Part shown: piece by piece, positions 37,281-48,409 of the stretch
How positions within the stretch are numbered: the stretch's first letter is position 1
Layout: the number at the start of each line of letters is the position of its first letter
Program-made: the position numbers and the translations under genes
From: Marisa cornuarietis
Taxonomy: Eukaryota; Mollusca; Gastropoda; Architaenioglossa; Ampullariidae
DNA: 64,000 nucleotides
Assembly: GCA_004794655.1 (NCBI GenBank)
Contig: SMMW01000001.1
Location: 8,680,001-8,744,000 of the forward strand
Direction: 5' to 3'
Notes under the pieces: generated by a model
The model's database searches: none
Seen by the model: only the letters and a program-made list of their open reading frames with translations
What the model was told of the DNA's origin: nothing

Positions 37281-38046
37281 TCACATTTGTTCTCGCAGAA
37301 GAATATAGCATGCTGTTAAAGTTTTAGGTATTTTTACAAAGAGTTGATTCTAAAATTCTTAGTAAACTAGCAAAAATCACTTACTGCTTAATTCAGCCTG
37401 CTATCTACCTCGAATCGCCTTTCGGCGTTTTCTAGGGGACGACAACTCAAACGAAGGAAAATCATTATCCATACAGCAATAATCGTTGAAACGTTACTCG
37501 AAAAGGGTTGGTAAGATTAAAATCTAATACCGCATTGGATAGTTTCAAGTATGTTTTGTTATATAAGTATCAATAAATAAGCTACTTCAGCTGCTTATTC
37601 TATATTTCAATGTTGTCACTTTTATTATTATTTTGTCAATAATAAGGAGATCGAAACCAAAGCCAAAGGAATTCATGTTAGAAAGACTTATAATGTAGGC
37701 CTATATCATAGTTCAAACATTAAAACACACTTGTTCTAGAAACATTTGGAGTTTTAGGCCACAAGTTTTATTTGTTGTAGAGTTTCTACCATTCGTATTG
37801 CTCATGTACTTGATTAGCGCTCAAGACACGCTTAGAACATCACAATATTGTGTGGTAGAGCGCAAAATATACTGTTACTTATTATTATTAATATATTTAT
37901 CATCCATATTTGTGGAAAATAATATCCTGCACTGAATTTTACCTAATCATTATGATGATCAGAAAAAAGTTAGAAATTAGAAAAACGTGTACCTCACTTA
38001 TACTATGACATTCTATATAACCACAGACTGAAGGTAAGCCAGCACA

Positions 38047-41000
38047 ATGCCATGCTGGTATTTTGACAGAAAAGAAATTCGAAACTCACCTTCACATCTG
38101 GATGGTATTGACCAGTCTACAGAAAACCGATATCGAAGAGAAGGAGCTAGACTTATCCTGGATGCAGGAAATAAACTTGGACTGTATCCTTGGAGCACTT
38201 GGCCTAAAGCACAGTCAATACAGATACCATTAACTGTTCATGCATGCTGTGGGCACACACATCTCTCTATAAATGAGATAAATTTATGGGCGGTTTAATG
38301 TGAATCTGTTTAAACATGCTGTCATACATTCTAAAATGTGGATATGCTTCATACAAATCTAGTACTCAAATTTACTGAAATGTTTGTGTCAAGAATAATC
38401 TAATTTTCCTTTTTACTATAGTGTATTAAACTAAGAGTTTGCTTTGATGTGTTCCTTAAACAGACAAAAAAACAAATCATATTTTGTTTCTAAAGAGGGC
38501 ATTTTTTGCATATCTTCTAAACTGAGTTGTTAATATCCAGGTTACCAGAGTGACAGCATCCATGCCAACATTTGGCAAAGTTTATACTTTTTTTAAATCA
38601 CTGTACCTCATGGTAATAATATACAAAAAGCAGTTCCCTTGCATTTAAGGATTTTGTGAACTAAGTATGGGATATCTTATTTTTTTCTCAGCAGAGTAAG
38701 GTTTGCCTTAACTAAAATAGTCGATATGATACCTGTGCAACAGGTGTTGTTTTTTTCCATAGGTTCTACATGTTTCATTCTTTTAGAGAATTTCACCGCT
38801 ATGTGAGTAATCTTTTGCATGCATGTGTGTAAGTCTTTATTATTTGATAATAGAATTTAAATAGTGTTTGCATGAACATTAGCCATTGCTAAATAATAAC
38901 ATACTGCATACTTACACAAAAAAGTTATCAATAGAAAATTATTCTTATTGTTATTAGTAACTGAAATTTAAAGAGTTTAAAGAATCTATTTGATTTTTTA
39001 AAAAGTTTATATGTTCAGTGTTATCAGTGGTTTATCTTACTAGTGTGCATAGGTTTTTGTGACTTTTGGAGATTATGACCAACCACCATTACTTTTTGTT
39101 TGCATTATATATGTGGCAGCAGAGGTGCTCTTTAAAGGCTGGTGCTCCACTGAATTATTCACCAATTGGGCAGGATGGTCAAAACATCATTTTTCATCAT
39201 ACCCTTCATTTTATCTTGTGTTGATTTGCATGTGCTTGTTTTTCCTTTCCACTATTGTAAGGGTCATATTAATGTATGCTAGCTATCAGCACCAGTAATT
39301 TTCTGTTGATGTCAGGTGATGGGCTCTTGCTGCCTGTTTCTGGCAGGAAAAGTCGAGGAAACTCCAAAAAAATGCAAGGACATCATCAGGACTGTGCAGA
39401 ATTTGCTTAGCCCTGAAGCATTCCTAGCCTTTGGGGAAGATCCCAGGGTGAGTAACTATCTGATTAAGTGTGTAGATAACCCATCAGACATAAATTTCAA
39501 ACACTCAGCAGATAAGTAAAGAAAATTTGATGGTCTGGTTAATGTTTGTCTAACTTTCACATAATAGCAGATTTAAAACAGGGCAGTGGTTACAAGTTTC
39601 CTCATCACCATCAACACAATCATCACTTTTATTGTTATCATGTCATCATTATCATCAACATCATCAATGGAAGCTTATTAATCCCAACAATTCTGAGTGA
39701 TTTGGCAGACCTTTAGGTGACTAACTTTTTTTATTTCGCAGGAGGAAGTGATGACCATGGAGCGCATTTTACTTAAGACCATCAAGTTTGATCTTCAGGT
39801 GGAGCACCCTTATAGCCTTCTGCTTAGCTTTACCAAACAGATAAAAGGTCAGCACAAGATTTGGGGAAACCACAACAACAATAATAATAATAATCGTTGT
39901 AATTCTATGTATGTTTTGTCTAACAATGAGAAGTTTTTTAATATTAAAGGTAGAATTTTATATAACTATAAATCATTACTGGTATGGAAGTAATCATTTT
40001 AATGCCAAATATCTTTAGTGATGTTGGGTATGCTTTTGCATGTGAACAAATTAATAGTTCTGCAATTTGTTTTGCTGCAGGGGACAAGGAAAAAATTCAG
40101 AAGATGGCTCAGATGTCCTGGACATTCATTAACGATAGGTAGTTATCACAGTTTGGTGTAGTCTCTATATCTCATTGTTGGTGTTATAGTATATATAATT
40201 TATCATCATGTAAGAGCCATTTGAAAAAAAAATTACACTTTTTTACAAAAGAACTCTGTACATAAGAACCATACTAATATGTATAAAACAGATCATTATT
40301 GTTATCTTCTTATGGTTACTCTTACTAAAGTAGTATCAGTGTAAAAGGTCATGCAGAGTGAGTGTTGGCTGGGGATTTCTTTCATGTTATTAGAAATAGA
40401 GATTCAGCACTCATTCACTGCATTGGTAAAATAGTCGGTGTAGATTTTATTTGCAGATTGATGGTTGTGGAATGCCGCTGCTTGCAAATGTTATATAGTC
40501 GAGTACAGATGTCAGAACAAAAGTCATTTTTGTGGAAAACACTTTGTGAAATAGTGAAACTTATCAATTTAAAAAGCTAAAGTTAAAAAAGGGACCCCCA
40601 AACTGTAAATCATTACATTTCAGTTTCTTCTTTGACTGTACCAGATGACATGATCATTGGAGATAAAGGGTCACACTAGTTCTTTAGCTATCGAAAAGTT
40701 GTCTCCCTGACAGGGAGCTAGCACGTGGCTTGTGTGCAGAGCGCTCCACTAGTCAGGTGAGCAACTGCCTTCTAACAGTGTAAAAGACCAAACGCAAGGC
40801 CAACACACCAGTGTTTGTTTAGCAGTGCTGCTGGTGTTTTAGATTATAGCATTACAGAGAATTCTGCATTTTTTGATGGAATTCTTTTGACACTGGACCC
40901 CTTTTTCCTTGAGAAAAGATATGTGTATGTCAGTCACCAGCTGTACAGCAACAAAAAGCTTGTGATTTCGGACTTGTCGCCTTTGCTATTTTTTTTAATA

Positions 41001-44000
41001 CTACAGAGAATTCTACGTTTTTCGTCAGAATTCTTGTGTCAGTAGGTTTGTTTCCCTTGACAATAGGCGTGTTTGTCAGCCACCAACTGTGCAGCAGCAA
41101 AAGTTTGTGACACCGGACTTGTGTCACCTGTGTTACAGGTTTTTACAGAGAATTCTGCATTTTTTATTGGAATTTTTGTGTCACCGTGCTTCTTTTCCTT
41201 GACAAAAGACATGTTTTGACAGCCAGTGTCTCCTGTGCTACTGTTGTAATTGCTATGGAGAATTCTGCATTTTGTTGGAATTCTTGTGACACCAGGCTTC
41301 TTTTTCTTGAGAAAAGATGTTTTTTTTCAGTCAGTGTCATCTATGGTTTTACCGCTACAGAGAATTCTTCATTTCTGTCCGTGTCAGCTGTGCTGGATAA
41401 TTTCTGGTACATTTTTCTATGCTTCTGATGCCAGTCGGTTGCTGGATGCACTACCCTGGTTCCAGCTGTGCTATGGCTACAAGTCTTTGGACAACAATCC
41501 TCTGCTGTGTTTGTAGCGCTTGGTGTGTTCTTCCCAGCTGTGTGACATCAGTGCTCTTTGGTCCAAGCAGCAATGGACGCAGGTGTGAAGTGACAGGCTG
41601 CCTCAGGTGGGTTCTAAGTCACCATTGGCTGCAGGTAAGGTGAGGTTTCATTTTCTTACCCACAAATTGTGGTGGGTTACGAGCGGTCCCTCTTCATATG
41701 AGCCTCCTTCCTCTCCCCTTATGACTGTCTTTTATTTGGAATTTGCATCACCAGGGCTTTTTATGTTGAGGGTACCCTGACCCCAATCCTTCGGGGTAGC
41801 ATGGGCAGGGGCCCCTCCCCGCATCTCAGCATGTTTTCACATCAGTCGTTCCGCTTGAAGTATGTGTTTACAGGAAGGGTACTGACAGGTTTCAGGCATC
41901 CCTACCTCAGAGTTCGTTTTTGCCTCTCATTTTTTCACTAGGGCAATGACAAACCGCACTTCCATTACTGGCATGGACTTCAAGGTGTGATGGTTTTTGA
42001 GGTGCGCGTTTGTTTTTTGGCTGCTTTTTTGTTTGGTCTGGAAGCCTTTTATTACATTCCCCTCTTACCCTGATTCTCACTGCAGACAGTTTTCTTTTGC
42101 TGGAGCCACAGCCAAGGCTCAGTTCCTCAGTAGAGCATCTCTACTTACCCTGTTTTTTGTCTTAACCAATGTCAGCTGTTTGACTTTGGCCAACCAGCAT
42201 TTCAGTGTTGTCTGAAATCTTAGGCATGGTTTCGCTCAGCTTTGGGGTTTGTCTGTCTTTTTCTGTTTGTAGGAATGGTCTTGGACATCTACATACATCT
42301 CTTGGTGGAGCAGCCTCACTTTATGTCACACTCTCTGTTTAGGCAGATGTCCAGATGAGTGGATTTCCTACAGCTTGACCCAACACCAGAATGACAGGCT
42401 TCCAGTAGGAGATTGCACCCTTGCCTGAGTTTAGAATTTGGCAAGCCTGATTCTGTACTGTAGACAGTTTTCTTTTGCATCTTCCATTTCCTTGACCAAG
42501 CTACAGTGGGCTTCTTTTGCAAGAGGAACCTACAACATTCTATCTTGACACTGACGTCAGCATGATGGGCAGGGGTGCCCACTTACCCTTCCCTTTCTTC
42601 TACATCAGCGATCTGTATCTCTAGATCAGCGTTTCTCAACCTTTTACTTGTGATGCCCCCACCCAGACGAACAAAGGTATGTCCGCACACCCCCCTTAGC
42701 CACCAATACCGATATGAGATATGAGAAAATGACCACCTTCGCACCCCCCTTGTAAGCATGTGATGACCCCACTTGGGGGGTGCACCCCACAGGTTGAGAA
42801 CCACGGCTCTAGATAGAAAACTTCTTAGCACCTTCCCACCAGTGCACAGATCCACAAATGCTCACCAGCCCTACTTTCTAGAGTGTCTGAGGTCAAGGAG
42901 TAATCTCTGCAGGTGGCAACATTCTTGGCGGCTTACCTTGAAATATTATGCTTTTGGTGGCGGTGCCATGTTTGGTAAACTGGCTGCCTTCAGCATTTTT
43001 ACGCTATGGAGTAATCCAATCATCTTTTCCAACAGCTTACCATGTGGGATGTCAGTTCGCACAGTGTTTTTGCCAGCTAATATCTTCGAAACTTACCAGA
43101 TGACATGACGTCAAGGCCGTCCTGACCTCCCTCCTGTTTATAGAGTGTTGATTGAAAAAACTGGTGTGCTGGCTTGCGTTTGGCCTTTTACACTTTTAGC
43201 AGGCAGTTGTTCACCTGATGAGTTGAGTGCTCTGTGTGCCAGGCACGTGCTAGCTCACTGTCAGTGAAACAACTTTTTGATAGTTAAAGTGCTAGTGTAG
43301 CGTTTATCTCTTATGGTCATGTCATCTGGTAAGTCTCAAAGAAAGAAAATTTGCTCTCAAAATTTTATTTTTAAATCTGCATTTTCAGTGCTGTTCATTA
43401 ATAATTCAAATACAAGATAAAAGTATGTGTCTGTTCATTGTGTGTGTGTGTGTGTGTGTTGCAGCTTGTGTACCACACTGTGTCTGCAGTGGGAACCTGA
43501 AATTATTGCTGCCTCCCTCATGTATCTTGCATCTCGATTGACCAAATTTGAGCCCCAGGACTGGCAGGGCCGGCTGGTAGGCAGCAAGTCCAAGTGGTGG
43601 GAAGACCTTGTTGAAGGCATGTCTATGGAGCTCATGGAAGGTAAGTTTGAAAATTTGAAATGATGAGATATAAGATTTTTTGTGTTGTTTATCGCTTACA
43701 ATTTTACTTTTTATTTTAATTGTAGACTCTTTGGTGTTCCCCTAGAATGATCCTTTTACTTTTAAGTTCGTTTTTTAGAATATAAAGATTAGAAAAAGCA
43801 TGTTCACAGCAAACATGGTACTCCATTTTCCAACTCATTAGAGAGATGTAAGTGAAATATAGGTACTCCAGTCTGACCAAGGTGTTGTGATAGTGACGTT
43901 TTGTGAAAATTCGCATACTGTACATTTTTTTCATTGCAGTTTTAACATCAAGACATGATGAAAATAATATTTGTTCTTTTTTCTGTCAAATAATGTGATT

Positions 44001-47000
44001 TATTTTATGACTGGATGCAAAATAAACAACAACAAAAAAAAAGGTTGGAACTACAACACCCCAGAGTATGCAAGCATCAGAAGCTGATAATGGCCATAGT
44101 TAGACACTACTCAACATTTATGTTTAATTCCCACGCACAAGAGTAAAGGATGTCAAAAGGGGCAATTCCGTCATCTAGGTGAAAGAATAAGATTTAATTT
44201 GATACCAAGAACCTGTTGACTTTTTGACTTGAACATTTCACAAAAATCAAATGTAAAATGTTTGGATATCAATTTCTTATGGACATAAACTACAACCTGG
44301 ATTAACATTGGTATCAGAAGATGAAGAATTCTTTAAACTACAGAACCGTCAGGCTTGTTGCTCAGAAAATAACTCTTTTGCATTGAAATCTGCAAAAAAA
44401 AAGATGTAAAACCAGATTGTGTTCCACTGCTAGTCACCGCCATGTCTGACACATAACTTAGTCAGATAAATATTTTGGCATGTTTCTCCCTACACTGTAT
44501 GGAAATGACCTCTTTCTTCAACAAAAATAGATGTACAGCTTTTTGTCTGCACAAGGCTAACTTGTTTGCTTTCTTCAGTTTTTTTTTTTTTTAATTGTTG
44601 ACCAGTTGAAATGTTCCTTCTGGGTATCCTGCTTGTTATTCACACCCAGTTGTCTGACTTCTGTTGGATCTGTCTTCTCACTATATAAATCTAGTGAGAA
44701 GTATGGACAGCAACAGACAGAAGAGATCAGCGGCATGCTGAAGCACTGACCTCTCACCAAAAAGCTAGGAGAAAGGATCTTTGGGTTGATGTACTTCAAT
44801 ATGAACAAGTCAAGGCATGTTTCTTTTCATCACCCACTTATGTCCAACAGGATATTCTTGAAACTGAGACAGCCAAGGACATATCACTAATTAGCAGTCA
44901 TGACCAGTAGCTGGCCATGTACCTGTGCTACATTGGGCAGGTTTTGAACATTTTATCTCCAAGTTCTGCAGTTGTCCAGTTTTTCAAGAAGACATCAGGG
45001 AGAAAGGATTTCTTCTGGTGGCCATGCAAAAAAAGGATGTTGCAGAAGTAGTCATGTTTTATTTTCCAGCAGGAGTTATACATTCTACCAATAATGGCAG
45101 ACTAGGGTTTCAGATGTTACAGCCATTGCTGATAGCTGTGAAACAGTCTGAAAGCTGTCATGAGTGTGTCTGTTTTCTGTCTGAGATTGTGCTGCAGCTG
45201 TTGATTAAAATCTGACTTTTTAATAACAGGATACAGCAAAAGATCACATGTTTTCTTGTCAATACTGTTTTATGAAACACAATTAATACCTTTGTGGAAG
45301 ACAGATCAACAAAATGAATCCATTGATACCAAAATCATTTCTATAGCTTAATTAGAACCAGAGTTACTTTTTTTCAGTTTTGACACTAATTGAGCTATAG
45401 AAAAAGCTTGGTATGATTGAAATCAGGATTTAAAAAATATAGTTGTTTATGTACTTTCTCTTTTGCTTATTACTGATTTTTAAAAATCTGAGTACCTAGA
45501 AACAGATAATCTTAAAATTGAACATTTCATTATGTTCTAAAACAAAGTACTTATATCTAAGAGCATTGTGTATGAAAGGGAATCATGACTGAAGGGTGGC
45601 TCTTCCTCTGAGATGTAAATTGCCTTCCGAAAAGTTGAATTCTACAAATTGATTTCTCCTTCCCCTCCACCAACTCTTTTGTTAATGTATCTTCTTTGCC
45701 ATGATGGACTAATTTTTTTTAGACAATCATGTGAGATGTTGGATGTAATTATATGGAATTAGAGATATGTAAATATAAAAACAGACCATAATACAACAAT
45801 GCAGCTTGTACGTATGGGCAGTAAGTACTCAATAGCTTTTGATGATGTACGTACTTAAACTACAGTTTCTTTTTCCAGATATCTGCCACCAGGTTTTGGA
45901 TTTGTACTCAGCCCAACAGCAGAGTTCCAGAGAAGTGTCACCTCCACTGCAGCCAGGTTCTCGGACAAACCGGCCCCAGAATACACCACCACTTCCTCTA
46001 CCATCTGTTGATTCTGCATTATCCAACCGCATCAGAATGGTAGCCTTCATCACCTTTGATCATAAATCCTAGGGAAATACTAGTAGTTATCCATATTATT
46101 TTTGACGGTTTACTTTTTTGTTCTATTCCCATTTCCTTATGGGATATCAGTTGTCAAAGAAGAGTACCATATGCCAAAAATATCACTTGTTCCCCTCTGT
46201 TTTGAGAAGGTAAATCACATTTACAAGTACTGAGCTACTCTTACAATGTTATCAAATAAGAACTTCTCTAGCTAAAAGCTTGAACAACTGTAACGAATTT
46301 TTTCTGTGGGACTTATTCTGTGGCTGTTTATAAAATGTTTGTGAAAGTATTAGGTGTGGTGACGTAGGCTAGCAGGTTGTGTCCCACAAAAATCGTCTTG
46401 ATCCATTTTAGCTGTGGTGAAGTAGGCTAGCAGTTTGTGCCACCACAAATTGTCTTGACTATCTAGCTTAGATGTTAACAAAGGCAGCTGCAGGCAAATG
46501 ATTCATTTCTAAATCTTCAAATTATTGAATGTCTTGTCACCTCTCTAACAGAGAGATCTTTGTGCTCATGTGTTCCTATGCAAAATATAAGTTAAGGATT
46601 GTTTTAAACTGTAATTATTTTAACAAACTAAGTCAATTTTACCCTAGAAAGTGACAAAAATTGCTGGAAAGAAAAGGCAGTTTGGAACAATCTTGCCAGT
46701 TTTTTTTTTTTCAAATACTCTCACATCCATCTGGTAGTCCCTCCTCAAGGAGATTGCCTTAGATTGTTTCACGATATCAGTAGCTTGAAAAAGAAAAAAG
46801 GTGTAGCATGATTCTGTCTTTGGTACTCTGCATGTATTTTTAGAAAATTATTTAAATTGGAAAAATCCTCACTATTGCGTTAAAGATTATCTGATTTCTT
46901 CTTTCTTCACAAGTTTGCATTGATTGATATTAGGACTTTATAAAAATTGCTCATTATGATTGATGTTTAGAGTATTCAAGGGTTCAGTATGTTTATTTTT

Positions 47001-47928
47001 TAGAAGTTGTAATTTAAGTTTTGTACTGGAATTTATCTTCACTTTTTTCCATTCTGTTTTCCTTTTGCAGGAAAGTCCAAAAGAAATTCAACCATTAGAA
47101 AGCAAACCCAGAAAAGGATCTGCAAACAAGAGAGAAAGAGTTGATGACAGCAGCAGACAGGTTCCTCTTAAAAATGCTGCATCTGTCTCCAAGACATCTT
47201 CCCCAGAATTAAGATCTGAACCTCCTGTACCAATACCAATGTCTGTGAGTGGACATACAACAACTGTTCCGCTAACTACTGCCAGCTCTGTCAACCCATA
47301 TGTATCTACCAGCATGTACTCCTCGTCCTTCATGTCCCAGGAAGGCTCTCAGTCCATCCAGTCTCTTCTTGGTGGCAATCCGCCATCATCGCAGCCGCCT
47401 CCACCGTACACAGCGTATGCCCCACCTACAAATACTGCTGCTTATCCTCCACCCCCTGCACCTTACACACCCAATCCATACCCATACCCTCCTCCTCCTG
47501 GTGCTCCAGCCCAGTACCAGGCTGTTCCTTACACTTCACCATACACTCCAGCCCCCCCCACAACAACATCTTCTGCCTATCTCCCTCCACCCGCTCCCTA
47601 TGGTCCACCCCCTCCCAGTCTCCCTCCACCCACCCAGCATATGCCCTATCCTACATACCCACCACCCATGGCCCAGCCACCACCAACAGGTCCTCCACCA
47701 CCTTTTCCCCCTCCACCTGCATTTGGTGGGCCTCCTCCTCCGGGACCTCCCCCTGGAGGGTATAGGGGTCCTGCCCCACCTGGAAACATGGCACCAATTG
47801 GAGGGCCGCCTCATGGGCCCAGAGGACCACGCGTTCCCAAGGGTAAAGGAGGTAATTCAGGACAAGGGACATCAACAGGTCTTGCAAAGGTGCGCATAAC
47901 AGAGAGACAGAATGTACGGTTAACATAA
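38047..47928 (+). CDS. CCNK: Cyclin K (8 coding exons)
   Basis: Regulatory partner of CDK12/CDK13, which phosphorylate the RNA polymerase II C-terminal domain. Exons: 38047-38183, 38721-38802, 39316-39447, 39742-39847, 40081-40138, 43465-43640, 45879-46039, 47071-47928. They total 1710 nt, or 569 aa (human 580 aa). Two cyclin boxes fill residues of about 20-235: [68 protein letters not shown] and [20 protein letters not shown]. Exon 7 ends the fold with [11 protein letters not shown]. Exon 8 is one long low-complexity Pro/Tyr-rich tail (about residues 330-545), as in other cyclin Ks. The start is provisional: the human protein has about 22 more N-terminal residues, and an acceptor just upstream (GCCAG at 38042) could join an unseen first exon. 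Intron 5 holds a 2.7-kb transposon. Confidence 0.93.
40855..41385 (+). repeat. Five diverged tandem units inside the long-TIR element
   Basis: Units begin with ACAGAGAATTCTGCATTTTT or close variants at about 40854, 41003, 41145, 41255 and 41357. Each continues with GGAATTCTTGTGACACC, then TTTTCCTTGAGAAAAGA. Spacing falls from about 149 to 102 bp. Confidence 0.8.
42627..42806. mobile_element. hAT-type MITE (180 bp), nested
   Basis: Ends are CAGCGTTTCTCAACC and, reverse-complemented, CCGTGGTTCTCAACC, matching the widespread hAT terminal consensus CAGTGGTTCTCAACC. It is flanked by an exact 8-bp duplication CTCTAGAT (42619-42626 and 42807-42814), the hAT target-site length. The interior is non-coding. 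It is nested in the long-TIR element of CCNK intron 5. Confidence 0.88.
43439..43459 (+). repeat. (TG)n run abutting the CCNK exon 6 acceptor
   Basis: About ten TG units end a few bases before the TTGCAG acceptor of exon 6 (43465). They replace most of the polypyrimidine tract. Confidence 0.85.
46350..46460 (+). repeat. Two-unit tandem duplication in CCNK intron 7
   Basis: TGTGGTGACGTAGGCTAGCA and, about 62 bp later, TGTGGTGAAGTAGGCTAGCA. Each is followed by a GTTTGTG-like stretch, CCACAAA and TCGTCTTGA or TTGTCTTGA. Imperfect direct repeat. Confidence 0.7.
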
Positions 47929-48252
47929 GCTCTAACTTTGGTAAACTGCTTTGGCAGCTGCTGAAGATTTCTTTATTTCAAGAGCTTATTGAAGTGATGT
48001 TGCTTTCAGCTTGAGGTGATATGCATGTAATTGAGCACGTTTCTGAGCTTCATTATTAGAGGTCATTATTACCACATTTTTTATGTTGATATTTTTGTTT
48101 TGGGGATGATGTTTTTTTATGTCCATATTTTCATTAAACTGTCATAAAATGCTATCAAATTTTATTTGTCACATGAAGCTAAAATTTCTAAAGTATGAGT
48201 GTTTTAAAGGTTGTGGACTGGGTGCATGTGATGACTGAAATATGCATGTTCA

Positions 48253-48258
48253 AATAAA
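48253..48258 (+). terminator. Poly(A) signal of CCNK
   Basis: AATAAA 325 bp after the CCNK stop codon, followed by a TGTTGTC stretch. Good position for the 3' end. The Tigger-like element starts about 150 bp further on. Confidence 0.6.
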
Positions 48259-48409
48259 CATCTGTTGTCATAACAACATAGTGGCCTTTTTATGAAGGAT
48301 TTGCAGATTGGTTTTAAGTAAACACTAAATCTTTGGTATCAATCACACTTTTAAGTCATGCAGTTAATCATTTAACGTTGGCTATAGCTATGATCATGAA
48401 CATTGATTA

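Larger units (their letters stand above)
36020..38046. promoter_or_regulatory. Divergent promoter region SETD3/CCNK
   Basis: About 2 kb between the SETD3 ATG and the first recognised CCNK coding exon. The left part holds a truncated LINE (36190-36846). The stretch 37200-37500 is locally less AT-rich and includes TTACGTCA at 37273-37280, a perfect CRE/ATF-type site next to GCAGCCGCCAGAA. This is the likeliest core promoter area. First exons are not resolved. Confidence 0.45.
40625..43347. mobile_element. Long-TIR DNA transposon in CCNK intron 5
   Basis: The left 180-190 bp are repeated in inverted form at the right (about 43158-43347). Examples are CCAGATGACATGA, CACTAG, GAGCTAGCACGTG, GTGTAAAAG, CCAAACGCAAG and CAGCACACCAG-like blocks in the same order. 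The left interior has five diverged tandem copies of a 100-150 bp unit (40855-41385). Terminal CACTAG and subterminal repeats recall CACTA/EnSpm elements, but the outer limit runs beyond CACTAG and no target-site duplication was found, so the superfamily is open. No long transposase ORF survives. A hAT MITE is nested at 42627. Confidence 0.75.

Noticed and set aside
38540..38611. Exon-like frame ([16 protein letters not shown]) considered as the missing CCNK exon 2
   Set aside because: The real exon was found at 38721-38802 ([20 protein letters not shown]). It has correct phase on both sides and much stronger cyclin K similarity.
41750..41830. GC-rich hairpin-like stretch (CCCCAATCCTTCGGGGTAGC) as a structured RNA
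   Set aside because: It lies inside a transposon with no conserved RNA family features; local base pairing alone is not enough.
44925..45215. 96-aa frame in CCNK intron 6
   Set aside because: No recognisable family, no splice logic with the flanking exons, and a length compatible with chance in this composition.
47088..47926. Several long overlapping frames in and opposite the last CCNK exon
   Set aside because: They are shadows of the Pro/Tyr-rich low-complexity coding strand. CCT/CCA-rich codons keep other frames open.
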